Positions 9,215 to 18,399 of a stretch of 64,000 nucleotides of DNA are shown here, in pieces (position 1 is the first letter of the stretch; each line of letters begins with the position of its first letter). This DNA is from Salinisphaera japonica YTM-1 (lineage in GTDB: Bacteria > Pseudomonadota > Gammaproteobacteria > Nevskiales > Salinisphaeraceae). The DNA is taken from contig NZ_AYKG01000007.1 of assembly GCF_003788585.1 (NCBI RefSeq), positions 1 through 64,000 on the forward strand. The letters run 5' to 3'. The notes under the pieces are model-generated. The model did not search any database. It saw only the letters and a program-made list of their open reading frames with translations, and was not told the DNA's origin. Both the position numbers and the translations under genes were made by a program.

Positions 9215-11200
9215 ATGAACCTACTCGGCAAGCTGTCACTCGACGCGATACCCGACGAACCGATCATTCTCGCCGCCGACATCATGATGGTGTTGGTGGC
9301 CGTTGGTCTGGTCGCGGCGGTCACGTACTACGGCAAGTGGAAGTATCTGTATGACGAGTGGTTGACCACGGTCGACCACAAGAAGATCGGCGTGATGTAT
9401 ATCATCGTTGCCATGATCTTCCTGCTGCGCGGTTTCATCGACGCCTTGATGATGCGCGCCCAGCAGGCGTTTGCCAGCGGTGGCTCAGAGGGCTACCTGC
9501 CGGCGCATCACTTTGCCGAGCTGTTCACCGGCCACGGCACCATGATGATCTTCTTCATGGGCATGCCGTTTCTGATCGGGCTGATGAATATCGCCGTGCC
9601 GACACAGATCGGTGCCCGCGACGTGGCCTATCCGTATCTGAATGCGGTCAGCCTGTGGTTGACGGTATCGGCCGGCATGCTGGTCATGGCCTCGCTCGCG
9701 GTTGGCCATTTCTCCGACGCCGGCTGGACCGGTTATGCCCCGTACTCGGGCATCAAGTCCAACCCGGGCGTCGGCGTGGACTACTGGATCTGGGCGCTGC
9801 AGATTTCGGGTATCGGCACCACCATCACCGGTATCAACTTCTTCGTGACGATCATGAAGGAGCGCGCGCCGGGCATGAACCTGATGCGTATGCCGATGTT
9901 CACCTGGACATCGCTGTGCACGAACATCCTGATGGTACTGGCGTTTCCGGCGCTGACGGTCGTGCTGGCCCTGCTGACGCTTGATCGCTACGTCGGTACG
10001 CACTTCTTCACGTCGGACGGCGGCGGCAACCAGATGATGTTTGTGAACATGTTCTGGGTCTGGGGCCATCCCGAGGTGTATATTCTGATCCTGCCGGCGT
10101 TCGGTGTGTTCTCGGAGGTGACCGCCACGTTCTCCAACAAGCGTCTGTTCGGCTATGCCTCGCTGGTCTACGCGACCATGGTGATCGCGTTGTTGTCGTT
10201 CACCGTGTGGGTGCATCACTTCTTCACGATGGGCCAGGACGCCACGCGTAACTCGATCTTCGCCATCGCGACGATGATCATCGGCGTGCCCACGGGCGTG
10301 AAGATTTACGACTGGCTGTTCACGATGTTCCGTGGACGTATCCGTTTCAACCTGCCGATTCTGTGGACGCTGAGTTTCATCATCACGTTCACCATCGGTG
10401 GCATGACCGGCGTGATGCTTGCCATTCCAGGCATCGACTTCAAGATGCACAACGGCCTGTTCCTGGTCGCGCATTTCCATAACGTGCTGATTCCGGGCAT
10501 GTTGTTTGGTCTGTTTGCGGGCTATCACTATTGGTTCCCGAAAGCCTTCGGTTTCTGCCTGGATGAAGTCTGGGGCCGACGTGCATTCTGGGGCTGGACC
10601 ATCGGCTTCTATCTCGCCTTCATGCCGTTGTATATCCTGGGTTTGATGGGCATGCCGCGTCGTATGGTGACCTACGATGATCCGGCCTGGCAGCCGTTCT
10701 TGATTGTGGCCGCTATCGGCGCGTTGTTCGTGGCCTTTGGTGTGTTGTCGATGATCATCCAGCTGATCGTCTCGATCCGGGATCGCGAGCAGCTCAAGGA
10801 TGTTTCGGGCGATCCGTGGAATGGCCGTACGCTCGACTGGGCGACGTCATCGCCGCCGGCCGAGTACAACTTCGCGGTCATCCCGGAAGTCAAGGATCGC
10901 GACGCCTGGACCGACATGAAGGCACGCGGCGTGGCCTATGCCCGTCCTGACAAGTACGACGATATCCATATGCCGAAGAACACGGCAGCTGGCTTCATCC
11001 TCGGCGCCCTGTCGTTCGTGTTCGGCTTCGCTCTGATCTGGCATATCTGGTGGCTGGTGGCCGCCAGTGGTGCGGCCATGATCGCGACGGTCATCATCCG
11101 TGGCTGTGACGACGACACCTGGTTCGTCATTCCGGCCGATGAAGTCAAGCGACGCGAAGACAAGCGTTTCGAAGCGCTCGAAAAAGCCGGCGTGGTCTAA
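9215..11200 (+). CDS. cyoB: Cytochrome o ubiquinol oxidase subunit I
   Basis: The catalytic subunit, 661 aa, with about 15 membrane helices. It reduces O2 to water with ubiquinol and pumps protons. Visible metal ligands are a heme b His in [12 protein letters not shown], the CuB His and cross-linked Tyr in WGHPEVYI, the CuB His pair in WVHHFFTMG, and the two heme His residues in [12 protein letters not shown]. The K- and D-channel regions look intact. The length equals E. coli CyoB. Confidence 0.97.
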   Translation: MNLLGKLSLDAIPDEPIILAADIMMVLVAVGLVAAVTYYGKWKYLYDEWLTTVDHKKIGVMYIIVAMIFLLRGFIDALMMRAQQAFASGGSEGYLPAHHFAELFTGHGTMMIFFMGMPFLIGLMNIAVPTQIGARDVAYPYLNAVSLWLTVSAGMLVMASLAVGHFSDAGWTGYAPYSGIKSNPGVGVDYWIWALQISGIGTTITGINFFVTIMKERAPGMNLMRMPMFTWTSLCTNILMVLAFPALTVVLALLTLDRYVGTHFFTSDGGGNQMMFVNMFWVWGHPEVYILILPAFGVFSEVTATFSNKRLFGYASLVYATMVIALLSFTVWVHHFFTMGQDATRNSIFAIATMIIGVPTGVKIYDWLFTMFRGRIRFNLPILWTLSFIITFTIGGMTGVMLAIPGIDFKMHNGLFLVAHFHNVLIPGMLFGLFAGYHYWFPKAFGFCLDEVWGRRAFWGWTIGFYLAFMPLYILGLMGMPRRMVTYDDPAWQPFLIVAAIGALFVAFGVLSMIIQLIVSIRDREQLKDVSGDPWNGRTLDWATSSPPAEYNFAVIPEVKDRDAWTDMKARGVAYARPDKYDDIHMPKNTAAGFILGALSFVFGFALIWHIWWLVAASGAAMIATVIIRGCDDDTWFVIPADEVKRREDKRFEALEKAGVV

Positions 11201-11256
11201 CGACCCGCCGGCCCGAGCCGCCCTTTTCGTCCTGCCTAGTCAACTGGAAAGCTAAT

Positions 11257-11853
11257 ATGAGTCACGGCGCCAACACCGTTCATGGCGCATCGAGGCCCGA
11301 TACCATCGTCAACTTCGGGTTCTGGGTGTACCTGATGAGCGATGTGATCCTCTTCTCGATGTTGTTCACGATGTTCGTAGTGGTATCGGACAACACCTTC
11401 GGCGGTCCCGACGGGGCCGAGCTGTTCAAGCTCCGTGATGTCTTTTTCGAGACGATGGCGCTGTTGTTCTCCAGTATCACCTTCGGCTTTGCGATGCTGT
11501 CGATGCATGCCAAGCACAAGGGTGGGGTGCTGCTCTGGCTGCTGGTGACCTTCATCTTCGGCGTGCTGTTTGTCACGCTCGAACTGCATGAGTTCTACGA
11601 GCTCATTCACGAAGGCGCGACCCCGCAGACCAGTGCGTTCCTGTCGGCGTTCTTCACGCTGGTGGGCACGCACGGTACCCACGTGACCTTCGGCCTGATC
11701 TGGATTTTGGTGATGGTCGGTCAGGTCGCGTTCAAGGGCGTGACGCCGCCGGTGGCCTCGCGGTTGTTCCGCCTGGCGCTGTTCTGGCACTTTCTGGACA
11801 TCGTGTGGATCGCGGTGTTCTCTACGGTCTATCTTTCGGGAGTCATGGGATGA
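11257..11853 (+). CDS. cyoC: Cytochrome o ubiquinol oxidase subunit III
   Basis: A 198-aa membrane protein with five predicted helices, matching CyoC/CoxC-type subunit III (FWVYLMSDVILFSMLFTMF, HELHEF-type segment FYELIHEGATPQTSAFLS and GTHGTHVTFGLIW). It supports the stability of subunit I. Its stop codon overlaps the cyoD start (ATGA). Confidence 0.95.
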   Translation: MSHGANTVHGASRPDTIVNFGFWVYLMSDVILFSMLFTMFVVVSDNTFGGPDGAELFKLRDVFFETMALLFSSITFGFAMLSMHAKHKGGVLLWLLVTFIFGVLFVTLELHEFYELIHEGATPQTSAFLSAFFTLVGTHGTHVTFGLIWILVMVGQVAFKGVTPPVASRLFRLALFWHFLDIVWIAVFSTVYLSGVMG

Positions 11854-12200
11854 GTCATTCTCCGGCCCACGAAGAACATCACGAAGACACCCGTCTTGGC
11901 GGTCTGAACGTCAAGACCTATATCACGGGCTTCGTTCTGTCGTTGATTCTTACCGTTATTCCGTTCGGGGCCGTTGGCTTTGAATGGTTCAGCATGGGCA
12001 CCACGCTGATCGTGGTGGCTGTGGCTGCGGTGGTGCAGATTCTGGTGCAGATGTTCTTCTTCCTGCATCTGGACTTCTCGGCCGAAAACGCCTGGAACAC
12101 CGGTTCGGCGCTGTTCAGCCTGCTCATTCTGGCGGTGCTGGTCGGCGGTACGCTCTGGCTCATGTATAGCCTGGAAATGCGTACGATGGCGGGCATGTAA
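11850..12200 (+). CDS. cyoD: Cytochrome o ubiquinol oxidase subunit IV
   Basis: A 116-aa protein with three membrane helices (about 25-45, 51-72 and 85-107) after a His-rich cytoplasmic N-terminus. The ATG at 11850 overlaps the cyoC stop by four bases, indicating translational coupling. The motif VQILVQMFFFLHLDFS is typical of CyoD. A strong terminator follows, so no heme O synthase (cyoE) gene belongs to this operon. Confidence 0.95.
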   Translation: MSHSPAHEEHHEDTRLGGLNVKTYITGFVLSLILTVIPFGAVGFEWFSMGTTLIVVAVAAVVQILVQMFFFLHLDFSAENAWNTGSALFSLLILAVLVGGTLWLMYSLEMRTMAGM

Positions 12201-12220
12201 GCCGACGCCGAACGAAGAAA

Positions 12221-12254
12221 AAGCCGGGTCGTCGAAAGGCGATCCGGCTTTTTT
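12221..12254 (+). terminator. Intrinsic terminator of cyoABCD
   Basis: An 11-bp stem with one G-U pair (12221-12231 with 12240-12250), 8-nt loop, ending in six T residues. It lies 20 bp after the cyoD stop codon. Confidence 0.92.
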
Positions 12255-12283
12255 GCGTCTGGCGTTTGGGCTTTGTTGTTTTG

Positions 12284-12444
12284 TTTATCTGCAGATTGCG
12301 CAGATGACGCAGATTGGCTCACGGGTGCGGTAGCTCACCGAGTCATCGCGGCTCACCAGTCGACTTATCTACCGATCGCGAACGCCTGAAACCCGCGGAT
12401 AACCGCCCGTATTCATTCGCTTTTATTGGCGTTCATTCGCGGAC
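12284..12444. repeat. Intergenic palindromic repeat, copy A
   Basis: Copy A of a dispersed repeat family. The left part has tandem GCAGAT/ACGCAGATT units (12291-12315); the right module (12394-12444) reads CGGATAA...GTATTCATTCGC...ATTGGCGTTCATTCGCGGAC and aligns with copies at 19421-19472 and 32230-32281. It fills most of the ~300-bp gap between the convergent cyoD and xylulokinase genes; no coding potential is credible in it. Confidence 0.75.
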
Positions 12445-12557
12445 GTTGTCGAAAGAAGCGTTCTCTTGGCACAGATCGCGATCAAGGTCCTTCCTTCTAG
12501 TTCGCGACGTCTGCGTTTGTTGGCGTCCATCTGGGGATAAAAGAAGGCGCCCAAGCG

Positions 12558-14084
12558 CTAAAACGCAGCCCGCAACGCCGGGTAAAGCCGCGTGAAGGTC
12601 TCGTAGCGCGGCCGATATACGGCGACAAGATCTGCATCGGGCTGTTCGAACTGGGTGGGCAGTTCGACCATCGCGGCGACGGCGCTGTGGACGTCGTCGT
12701 AGACGCCGGCCCCGACGGCGGCCAATAGCGTGGCGCCGTAGGCCGGGCCTTCCTGATCATCCTGTACGGCCACGGGTTTGTTCAACACGGCGGCAATGAT
12801 CGCGCGCCAGACCGAGCTGTGAGCGCCGCCGCCGCCGAGCATCAGGCGCTGCGGCACCACGCCCTGGGCTTCGATACGCGTGAGTGAATCGCGCAGCGAG
12901 AATGCGACACCTTCGAGAATCGCCCGGATCATGTGGCGTTTGTCGTGCGATAGCGTCAAGCCGATCCAGGCGCCGCGGGCCGTGGCATCCATATGTGGCG
13001 TGCGTTCGCCGGCCAGATAAGGCAGAAAGAACAGGTCGTCGGCGCCGGGCGCCACGGTCGCTGCTTCATCAGCCAGTAGGCCGTGTAGATTCACGCCCAG
13101 GCGCTCGGCCACGCCGGCTTCTTCCTGGGCGAACTTCTGGGCAAACCAGGCAAGGCTGCCGCCGGAGGCCAGTGACACGCCCATCAGGTGATAGGCGCCG
13201 GGTACGGCGTGACAGAAGCAGTGCAACTCGCCGCTGGCATCCGGGGTCGCGGTGTCGCTGTGGGCAAATACGACCCCGGAGGTGCCGACCGAGACCAGTG
13301 CGGTCTGCCCGTCGACGATGCCGCCACCCACGGCCGCTGCGGCATTGTCACCGGCGCCGGCAACGATCGGTGTCGCTTCAATCAGGCTGGTGGCGGCCGC
13401 GCCGTCTGCCGACACGCTGGCACAGATCGCCGGGCTTTCGTAGACGTCCGGCAGCCAGGCGCGCGGAATATCGAGAGCGCTCAGAATCTCTGCCGACCAG
13501 TCGCGCGTTGCCAGGTCGAGCAGCAGGGTGCCCGCGGCATCGGAGGCGTCGGTGGCCAACGTGTTCGACAGCCGATAACGAATATAGTCCTTGGGCAAGA
13601 GCACATGGGCCAGCCGCGCGTAGTTTTGTGGCTCGTTGTCGCGCAGCCAGACGATCTTGGGCGCCTGAAACCCGGTGAGCGCCGGATTGCCGGCGATTTC
13701 ACGCAGGCGGGTCTGGCCGACGGCGGTTTCGATCTGATCGCATGCAACGCTGGTGCGCTGATCGTTCCAGAGGATGGCCGGGCGAATCACGTCGCCGGCC
13801 GTATCCAGGAACACGGCACCGTGCATCTGCCCGGTCAGGCCGATGGCGCTGATGGTGGCATCGGTTTCGTCGGCCAGCTTGCCCAGGACATTGCCCAAGA
13901 CCGTGCAGGTAGCGGCCCACCAGTCTTCCGGGTGTTGTTCAGTCCAGCCGGGCTGTGGCGTCAGCAACGCATAATCAGCCGAGGCCCGGGCCAGCACGCG
14001 GCCGTGCTCGTCCACCGCGACGGCCTTGGCCGAGCTGGTGCCGATATCCAGGCCGATAAAGCACTTGCGCGTGGGGCTGCCCAT
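12558..14084 (-). CDS. mtlY: Xylulokinase
   Basis: A 508-aa FGGY-family carbohydrate kinase that phosphorylates D-xylulose to xylulose-5-P. The first phosphate-binding loop GLDIGTSSAK, the substrate segment LTGQMHGAVFLD and ILWNDQRT, and the C-terminal LMLGGGGAHSSVWRA are characteristic of xylulokinase. The ATG at 14084 has GAGGAG nine nt upstream. Divergent from the transaldolase gene. In Pseudomonas fluorescens the xylulokinase mtlY lies in the mannitol/arabitol operon; here it would use D-xylulose made from D-arabitol by the mannitol dehydrogenase. Confidence 0.9.
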   Translation of the reverse strand: MGSPTRKCFIGLDIGTSSAKAVAVDEHGRVLARASADYALLTPQPGWTEQHPEDWWAATCTVLGNVLGKLADETDATISAIGLTGQMHGAVFLDTAGDVIRPAILWNDQRTSVACDQIETAVGQTRLREIAGNPALTGFQAPKIVWLRDNEPQNYARLAHVLLPKDYIRYRLSNTLATDASDAAGTLLLDLATRDWSAEILSALDIPRAWLPDVYESPAICASVSADGAAATSLIEATPIVAGAGDNAAAAVGGGIVDGQTALVSVGTSGVVFAHSDTATPDASGELHCFCHAVPGAYHLMGVSLASGGSLAWFAQKFAQEEAGVAERLGVNLHGLLADEAATVAPGADDLFFLPYLAGERTPHMDATARGAWIGLTLSHDKRHMIRAILEGVAFSLRDSLTRIEAQGVVPQRLMLGGGGAHSSVWRAIIAAVLNKPVAVQDDQEGPAYGATLLAAVGAGVYDDVHSAVAAMVELPTQFEQPDADLVAVYRPRYETFTRLYPALRAAF

Positions 14085-14227
14085 TTGTGAATCTCCTCGT
14101 GCCAGAATGATGACAAGCCGTCACGATCCATGGCCTTTGTTTTTTGGGTCAATCGTGGGACCGAAACCATACACCAGCCGTAACCGGCCCGCGGCGGCCG
14201 ATTCGCTGTCAGCTCAAAGGAAAGCAT

Positions 14228-14884
14228 ATGAAGTTCTTTGTCGATACCGCCAATGTGGATGAGATCCGCGAACTTGCCGATGCAGGCCTGCTCGACGGCG
14301 TGACCACCAACCCGAGCCTGATCAACAAGGCCGGGCGCGATTTCATCGAGACCATTACCGAAATCTGCAAGTTCGTGGATGGCCCGGTCAGCGCCGAAGT
14401 GGCCGCGACCGATTATGAAACGATGATGAAAGAGGGCGAGAAGCTGGCCACCATCGCCGATAACGTCTGCGTCAAGGTGCCGCTGACGCCGGCCGGTCTG
14501 AAAGTGGGCAAGAATCTGGTCGATAACGGCCAGGCCATCAACGTCACGCTGTGTTTTTCCGCGGCCCAGGCATTGCTGGCCGCCAAGATCGGTGCGACCT
14601 ATATCTCGCCTTTCATCGGCCGCCTGGATGATATCGGCCAGGAAGGCATGACGCTGATCCGCGAGATCAGCGATATCTATACCGCCTATCCCGAGATCGA
14701 TACCCAGGTGCTGGCCGCCTCGATCCGTGGGCCGCAGCACGTGGTGCAGGCCGCGCTGTCCGGCGCCGATGTCGTGACCGTGCCGCCCAAGGTGCTGCAC
14801 CAGATGTTCAACCATCCGTTGACCGACAAGGGTCTGGAGCAGTTCGTGGCGGATTGGCAGGCCACCGGTCAATCGATCCTGTAA
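14228..14884 (+). CDS. talC: Transaldolase, TalC/FSA family
   Basis: A 218-aa single-domain TIM-barrel aldolase with Schiff-base Lys83 ([11 protein letters not shown]) and the N-terminal motif [13 protein letters not shown]. Two residues separate true transaldolases from fructose-6-P aldolases in this small family: Glu57 (SAEVAATD; Gln in FSA) and Phe129 ([10 protein letters not shown]; Tyr in FSA). Both are the transaldolase type here. The ATG at 14228 has AAAGGAAA upstream. It precedes the fructokinase gene by 12 bp and would connect fructose-6-P with pentose phosphates. Confidence 0.88.
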   Translation: MKFFVDTANVDEIRELADAGLLDGVTTNPSLINKAGRDFIETITEICKFVDGPVSAEVAATDYETMMKEGEKLATIADNVCVKVPLTPAGLKVGKNLVDNGQAINVTLCFSAAQALLAAKIGATYISPFIGRLDDIGQEGMTLIREISDIYTAYPEIDTQVLAASIRGPQHVVQAALSGADVVTVPPKVLHQMFNHPLTDKGLEQFVADWQATGQSIL

Positions 14885-14896
14885 GCGGGCGCTCTC

Positions 14897-15832
14897 ATGA
14901 CCGATATCGTGACGTTCGGCGAAGTGCTGGCCGAGTTCATGGCGCTGGAGACCAACCAGTCGCTTGGCGCGCCCGGCCACTTCGCCGGCCCGTTTCCCGG
15001 CGGCGCGCCGGCGATCTTCATCGATCAGGCCGCCAAGCTGGGTAGTGGCGCGGCCATGGTCAGCTGTGTGGGTGATGATGCCTTCGGGCGCATGCTCGTT
15101 GAGCGCCTGGCGGCTGACGGTGTGGATGTCTCGGCGATCGCCACGCGGCCTGATGCCACCACGGCCAGCGCGTTCGTGACCTACCATGACGACGGCCAAC
15201 GGGATTTCATCTTCAATATCGCCAATGGCGCCTGTGCCGAGATCGCACCGCGTCAGTTCGACGGCGTGCTTGCCGGCTGCAAGCTGTTTCATATCGCCGG
15301 CACCTCTCTGTTTTCCGGACACATGATCGATCTGGCCCGTCAGGCGGCCGACCGCGTGAAAGCCGCCGGCGGGCGTGTATCGTTCGACCCGAACGTGCGC
15401 AAGGAAACACTGGCTCGTTCGGGGGCGCGGCAGGCGCTGACGGATCTGCTCTCGCGTACCGATATCCTCTTGCCCAGCGACAGCGAGCTGAACCTGCTGG
15501 TCGATATCGACGACGACGAGCAGGCCGTCGAGCGTGCGCTGGCGCTGGGCGTTAGCGAAATCGCATGGAAGAACGGCAGTCACGGCTGTCGGTATTACGA
15601 CGGCGCCACGGTCACCCATCACGAGAGCTTTGCCGTGAGCGAGGTGGATCCGACCGGCGCCGGGGATTCCTTCGGCGCGACGTTCTGCACACTGCGCACG
15701 CAGGGCATGGCCGCCGCCGATGCCCTGGTCTATGCCAATGCCGCCGGCGCCACCGCGGTGTCTCGACGCGGGGCGATGGAGGGAACCTCCACACGGGCTG
15801 AACTCGATGCGTTCATCGATAGCCACGGCTGA
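14897..15832 (+). CDS. mtlZ: PfkB-family sugar kinase, probable fructokinase
   Basis: A 311-aa ribokinase-fold kinase. The N-terminal substrate-binding segment GEVLAEFMALE and the glycine-rich PFPGGAPAIFIDQAAKLG are followed by the ATP/anion-hole motif DPTGAGDSFGA with the catalytic Asp near residue 255. In the mtlEFGKDYZ operon of Pseudomonas the last gene is a PfkB fructokinase, so phosphorylation of the fructose made from mannitol or sorbitol is the best prediction; a tagatose kinase is an alternative given the related polyol locus of rhizobia. Co-transcribed with talC and followed by a terminator. Confidence 0.8.
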   Translation: MTDIVTFGEVLAEFMALETNQSLGAPGHFAGPFPGGAPAIFIDQAAKLGSGAAMVSCVGDDAFGRMLVERLAADGVDVSAIATRPDATTASAFVTYHDDGQRDFIFNIANGACAEIAPRQFDGVLAGCKLFHIAGTSLFSGHMIDLARQAADRVKAAGGRVSFDPNVRKETLARSGARQALTDLLSRTDILLPSDSELNLLVDIDDDEQAVERALALGVSEIAWKNGSHGCRYYDGATVTHHESFAVSEVDPTGAGDSFGATFCTLRTQGMAAADALVYANAAGATAVSRRGAMEGTSTRAELDAFIDSHG

Positions 15833-15853
15833 GCGTGGCACCGGGCCACTCGA

Positions 15854-15886
15854 ACCGTCGTCCTTGGATAGGGCGGCGGTTTTTTT
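15854..15886 (+). terminator. Intrinsic terminator after mtlZ
   Basis: A 10-bp stem with two G-U pairs (15854-15863 with 15871-15880), 7-nt loop and seven T residues. It separates the talC-mtlZ unit from the ABC transporter operon that starts at mtlE. Confidence 0.88.
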
Positions 15887-15888
15887 AT

Positions 15889-16023
15889 GCCCGCGGCCTG
15901 CGAAGTGGCTGTCTACGATGAAAGGCGAATAGCCGCGGGCTGAAACTTTTTCCATCATGAGAAAAATATTGCACGTCGCCACCGAGGATCGGCGCGCGTC
16001 GTTTCATGGGGAAGGAGTAAGGC
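15889..16023 (+). promoter_or_regulatory. Leader region of the mtlE operon
   Basis: This 135-bp region lies between the mtlZ terminator and mtlE. It carries an inverted repeat GCCCGCGGC (15889-15897) / GCCGCGGGC (15932-15940) that could bind a regulator, and a strong ribosome-binding site (GGGGAAGGAG) just before the mtlE ATG. No regulator gene is present in the locus. Confidence 0.4.
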
Positions 16024-17355
16024 ATGACGTTCAAGTATCTGACGGCACAGGGGCTGATTGGCGGGCTGATCTTCAGCGCGGCGGCGCTGACGAGCGCTCA
16101 AGCGGCCACCCAGGTCACGATCGCCACGGTCAACAATCCCGATATGGTGACGATGCAGAAGATGACGCCGGCGTTTGAGAAAACGCATCCGCAGATCAAG
16201 CTCAACTGGGTCACGTTGCCGGAAAACGAGCTGCGACAGAAAGTGACCACCGATATCGCCAGCAATGCCGGGCAATACGATGCGGTCATGCTCTCCAACT
16301 ACGAGGCGCCCATCTGGGCCAAGAACGGCTGGCTCGTACCCTTCGACAACCTGCCGGATTCATACCACGCCGACGATCTGCTGGAATCGGTGAAGCAGGG
16401 GCTGACGGTCAAGGACAAGCTCTACGCGCTGCCGTTCTACGCCGAATCCTCGATCACGTACTACCGCACCGATCTGTTCAAGAAAGCCGGCCTGTCGATG
16501 CCCGAGCAGCCGTCCTATGACCAGATCGAGACATTCGCGGCCAAGCTCAACGATCCGAAGAACCATACCTACGGCATCTGCCTGCGCGGCCTGCCGGGTT
16601 GGGGCGAGAACATGGCGTTCTTCTCCACCATGGTGAATACCTATGGCGGGCGCTGGTTCGACATGAGCTGGAAGCCGCAGCTGACCAGCGACGCCTGGAA
16701 GCAGGCCGCCACGCAGTACAAGAAGCTGCTGACCCAGTACGGCCCGCCCGGCGTAACCTCCAACGGTTTCACCGAATCCGAGACGCTGTTTGCCAACGGC
16801 CAGTGCGGGATGTGGATCGACTCGACCGTGGCCGCGGGCTATCTGTCCGACCCGGAGAACTCGAAGGTCGCTGAATCCACGGGCTTTGCCCAGGCCCCGG
16901 TGGCCAAAACAGAAAACGGCTCCAGCTGGCTTTATAGCTGGGCGCTGGCGGTACCGAAATCCTCAAAGAAGCAGGATGCCGCCAAGGCGTTTGTCGAATG
17001 GGCCACCTCACAGGATTACATCCAGCTCGTGGCTGACAAGCGTGGCTGGGTGGCCGTGCCACCGGGCACGCGGCATTCGACTTATGACAGCGCCGAGTAC
17101 CAGAAAGCCGCTCCCTTTGCCGGGTTGGTCGAAAAAGCGATCGCAAGTGCTGATCCCAAGCATCCGACCGCGGAGCCGGTGCCCTATACCGGTATTCAGT
17201 TCGTTGATATCCCGCCGTTTCAGGCCATCGGTACCCGCACCGGCCAGATCATGGCCGGCATCCTGGCTGGCCAGACCAGCGTGGAGCAGGGGCTGAATCA
17301 GGCCCAGGCATTCACCAAGCGCATGATGATGCAGTCGGGCTATCCGAAAAAATGA
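16024..17355 (+). CDS. mtlE: Polyol ABC transporter substrate-binding protein
   Basis: A 443-aa periplasmic binding protein of the extracellular solute-binding family 1. The signal peptide (MTFKYLTAQGLIGGL... ending SAQAA) leaves a mature start near TQVTIATVN. Its position ahead of two MalF/MalG-type permeases, an ATPase and mannitol 2-dehydrogenase matches mtlE/smoE, which bind mannitol, sorbitol and arabitol. The ligand itself cannot be read from the sequence. A terminator-like hairpin follows, which would keep its transcript level above that of the permeases. Confidence 0.9.
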   Translation: MTFKYLTAQGLIGGLIFSAAALTSAQAATQVTIATVNNPDMVTMQKMTPAFEKTHPQIKLNWVTLPENELRQKVTTDIASNAGQYDAVMLSNYEAPIWAKNGWLVPFDNLPDSYHADDLLESVKQGLTVKDKLYALPFYAESSITYYRTDLFKKAGLSMPEQPSYDQIETFAAKLNDPKNHTYGICLRGLPGWGENMAFFSTMVNTYGGRWFDMSWKPQLTSDAWKQAATQYKKLLTQYGPPGVTSNGFTESETLFANGQCGMWIDSTVAAGYLSDPENSKVAESTGFAQAPVAKTENGSSWLYSWALAVPKSSKKQDAAKAFVEWATSQDYIQLVADKRGWVAVPPGTRHSTYDSAEYQKAAPFAGLVEKAIASADPKHPTAEPVPYTGIQFVDIPPFQAIGTRTGQIMAGILAGQTSVEQGLNQAQAFTKRMMMQSGYPKK

Positions 17356-17380
17356 TCGCGTGCCGATGACGGTTTTCGAT

Positions 17381-17416
17381 GCGAGCCGGACCGGTTCCGG
17401 CCCGCGTCGTCTTTTT
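17381..17416 (+). terminator. Attenuating hairpin after mtlE
   Basis: A 10-bp stem with one mismatch (17381-17390 with 17396-17405), 5-nt loop and a T5 tract six bases later. Located between the binding-protein gene and the first permease gene, it probably lets only part of the transcription through. Confidence 0.5.
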
Positions 17417-17466
17417 GACGCTTTGGCGTTTCGTGAGAGACACGCCTAACGCAACAGGATCTGCTC

Positions 17467-18399
17467 TTGGCATCCACCACAACACACGACACCGCGACGG
17501 CCCGGGCCGCGGCCCGGCGCGAGAAGGCACGTCGCGCCCCGGCCAAGTGGTTGCTGGCCCCGGCCGTGATCTTCCTGCTGGTCTGGATGATCGTGCCCTT
17601 GGCGATGACCGGCTATTACTCGTTTCGCAACTACAACCTGATGATGCCGTCCATCACGGGCTGGGCCGGCTGGACGAATTACAAGATCCTCTGGAGCGAC
17701 CCCACGTTCTGGTCGGCCCTCGGTATCACGCTGCTGATCGTGATGATCTGTCTGGCCGTGACCGTGGGCCTGGGCTTAGCACTTGCGCTGCTGTTCCATC
17801 GCAATTTCGTGGGGCGCGGCGTGGCGCGCACGCTGGCCGTGGCCCCGTTTTTCGTCATGCCGGTGGTCACCGGTCTGATCTGGAAGAACATGCTCTTTCA
17901 TCCGGCCTACGGCCTGCTGGCCTGGCTGTTTCGCACCCTGGGGCTCGAGCCCATCGACTGGCTGGCCCAGTTCCCGTTGACCTCGATCGTCACCATGATC
18001 AGCTGGGAATGGACGCCGTTCGCCATGCTGGTGCTGCTGACCGGCTTGCAGTCGTTGCCCGAGGATCAGCTGGAGGCGGTACGCCTGGACGGTGCCAACA
18101 AGTGGCATGAGTTCCGTCATATTGTGATCCCTCATCTCGGCCAGGTGCTTTATGTGGTGGTGATGCTGGAGTCGATCTTCTTTCTGACCTCGTTCGCCGA
18201 GATCTATACCACCACCAGTGGCGGCCCGGGTACGGCCACGACCAACCTGCCGTACTACATCTTCCAGGGCACGTTCGTGCAGTACGACATCGGCGTGTCC
18301 TCGGCGGCGGCCATCGGCGCGGTGATTCTGGCCAATATCTTCGCGATCTTCCTGATTCGTTTCGTGGCCGGTAATCTCAACGCAGGAGAGGCCCGATGA
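17467..18399 (+). CDS. mtlF: Polyol ABC transporter permease, MalF type
   Basis: A 310-aa inner-membrane permease with six helices. The EAA loop near EAVRLDGANKWHEFRHIVIP contacts the ATPase. The start is a TTG at 17467 with CAGGA about ten nt upstream; the next in-frame ATG would delete part of the first helix, so the TTG is preferred. The basic N-terminal tail (ARAAARREKARR) is cytoplasmic. Its stop codon overlaps the start of mtlG. Confidence 0.9.
   Translation: MASTTTHDTATARAAARREKARRAPAKWLLAPAVIFLLVWMIVPLAMTGYYSFRNYNLMMPSITGWAGWTNYKILWSDPTFWSALGITLLIVMICLAVTVGLGLALALLFHRNFVGRGVARTLAVAPFFVMPVVTGLIWKNMLFHPAYGLLAWLFRTLGLEPIDWLAQFPLTSIVTMISWEWTPFAMLVLLTGLQSLPEDQLEAVRLDGANKWHEFRHIVIPHLGQVLYVVVMLESIFFLTSFAEIYTTTSGGPGTATTNLPYYIFQGTFVQYDIGVSSAAAIGAVILANIFAIFLIRFVAGNLNAGEAR

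Noticed and set aside
12291-12315. Tandem AGATTGCGCAGATGACGCAGATT units as a CRISPR-like array
   Set aside because: Units are about 11 bp, contiguous and without spacers; they are part of the palindromic repeat family.
12314-12595. 93-aa plus-strand frame after the cyo terminator
   Set aside because: Lies within palindromic repeat copy A and into the antisense end of the xylulokinase gene.
13961-15982. 673-aa minus-strand open frame
   Set aside because: Overlaps the talC and PfkB kinase genes completely on the other strand; low-complexity His/Arg/Gly-rich translation.
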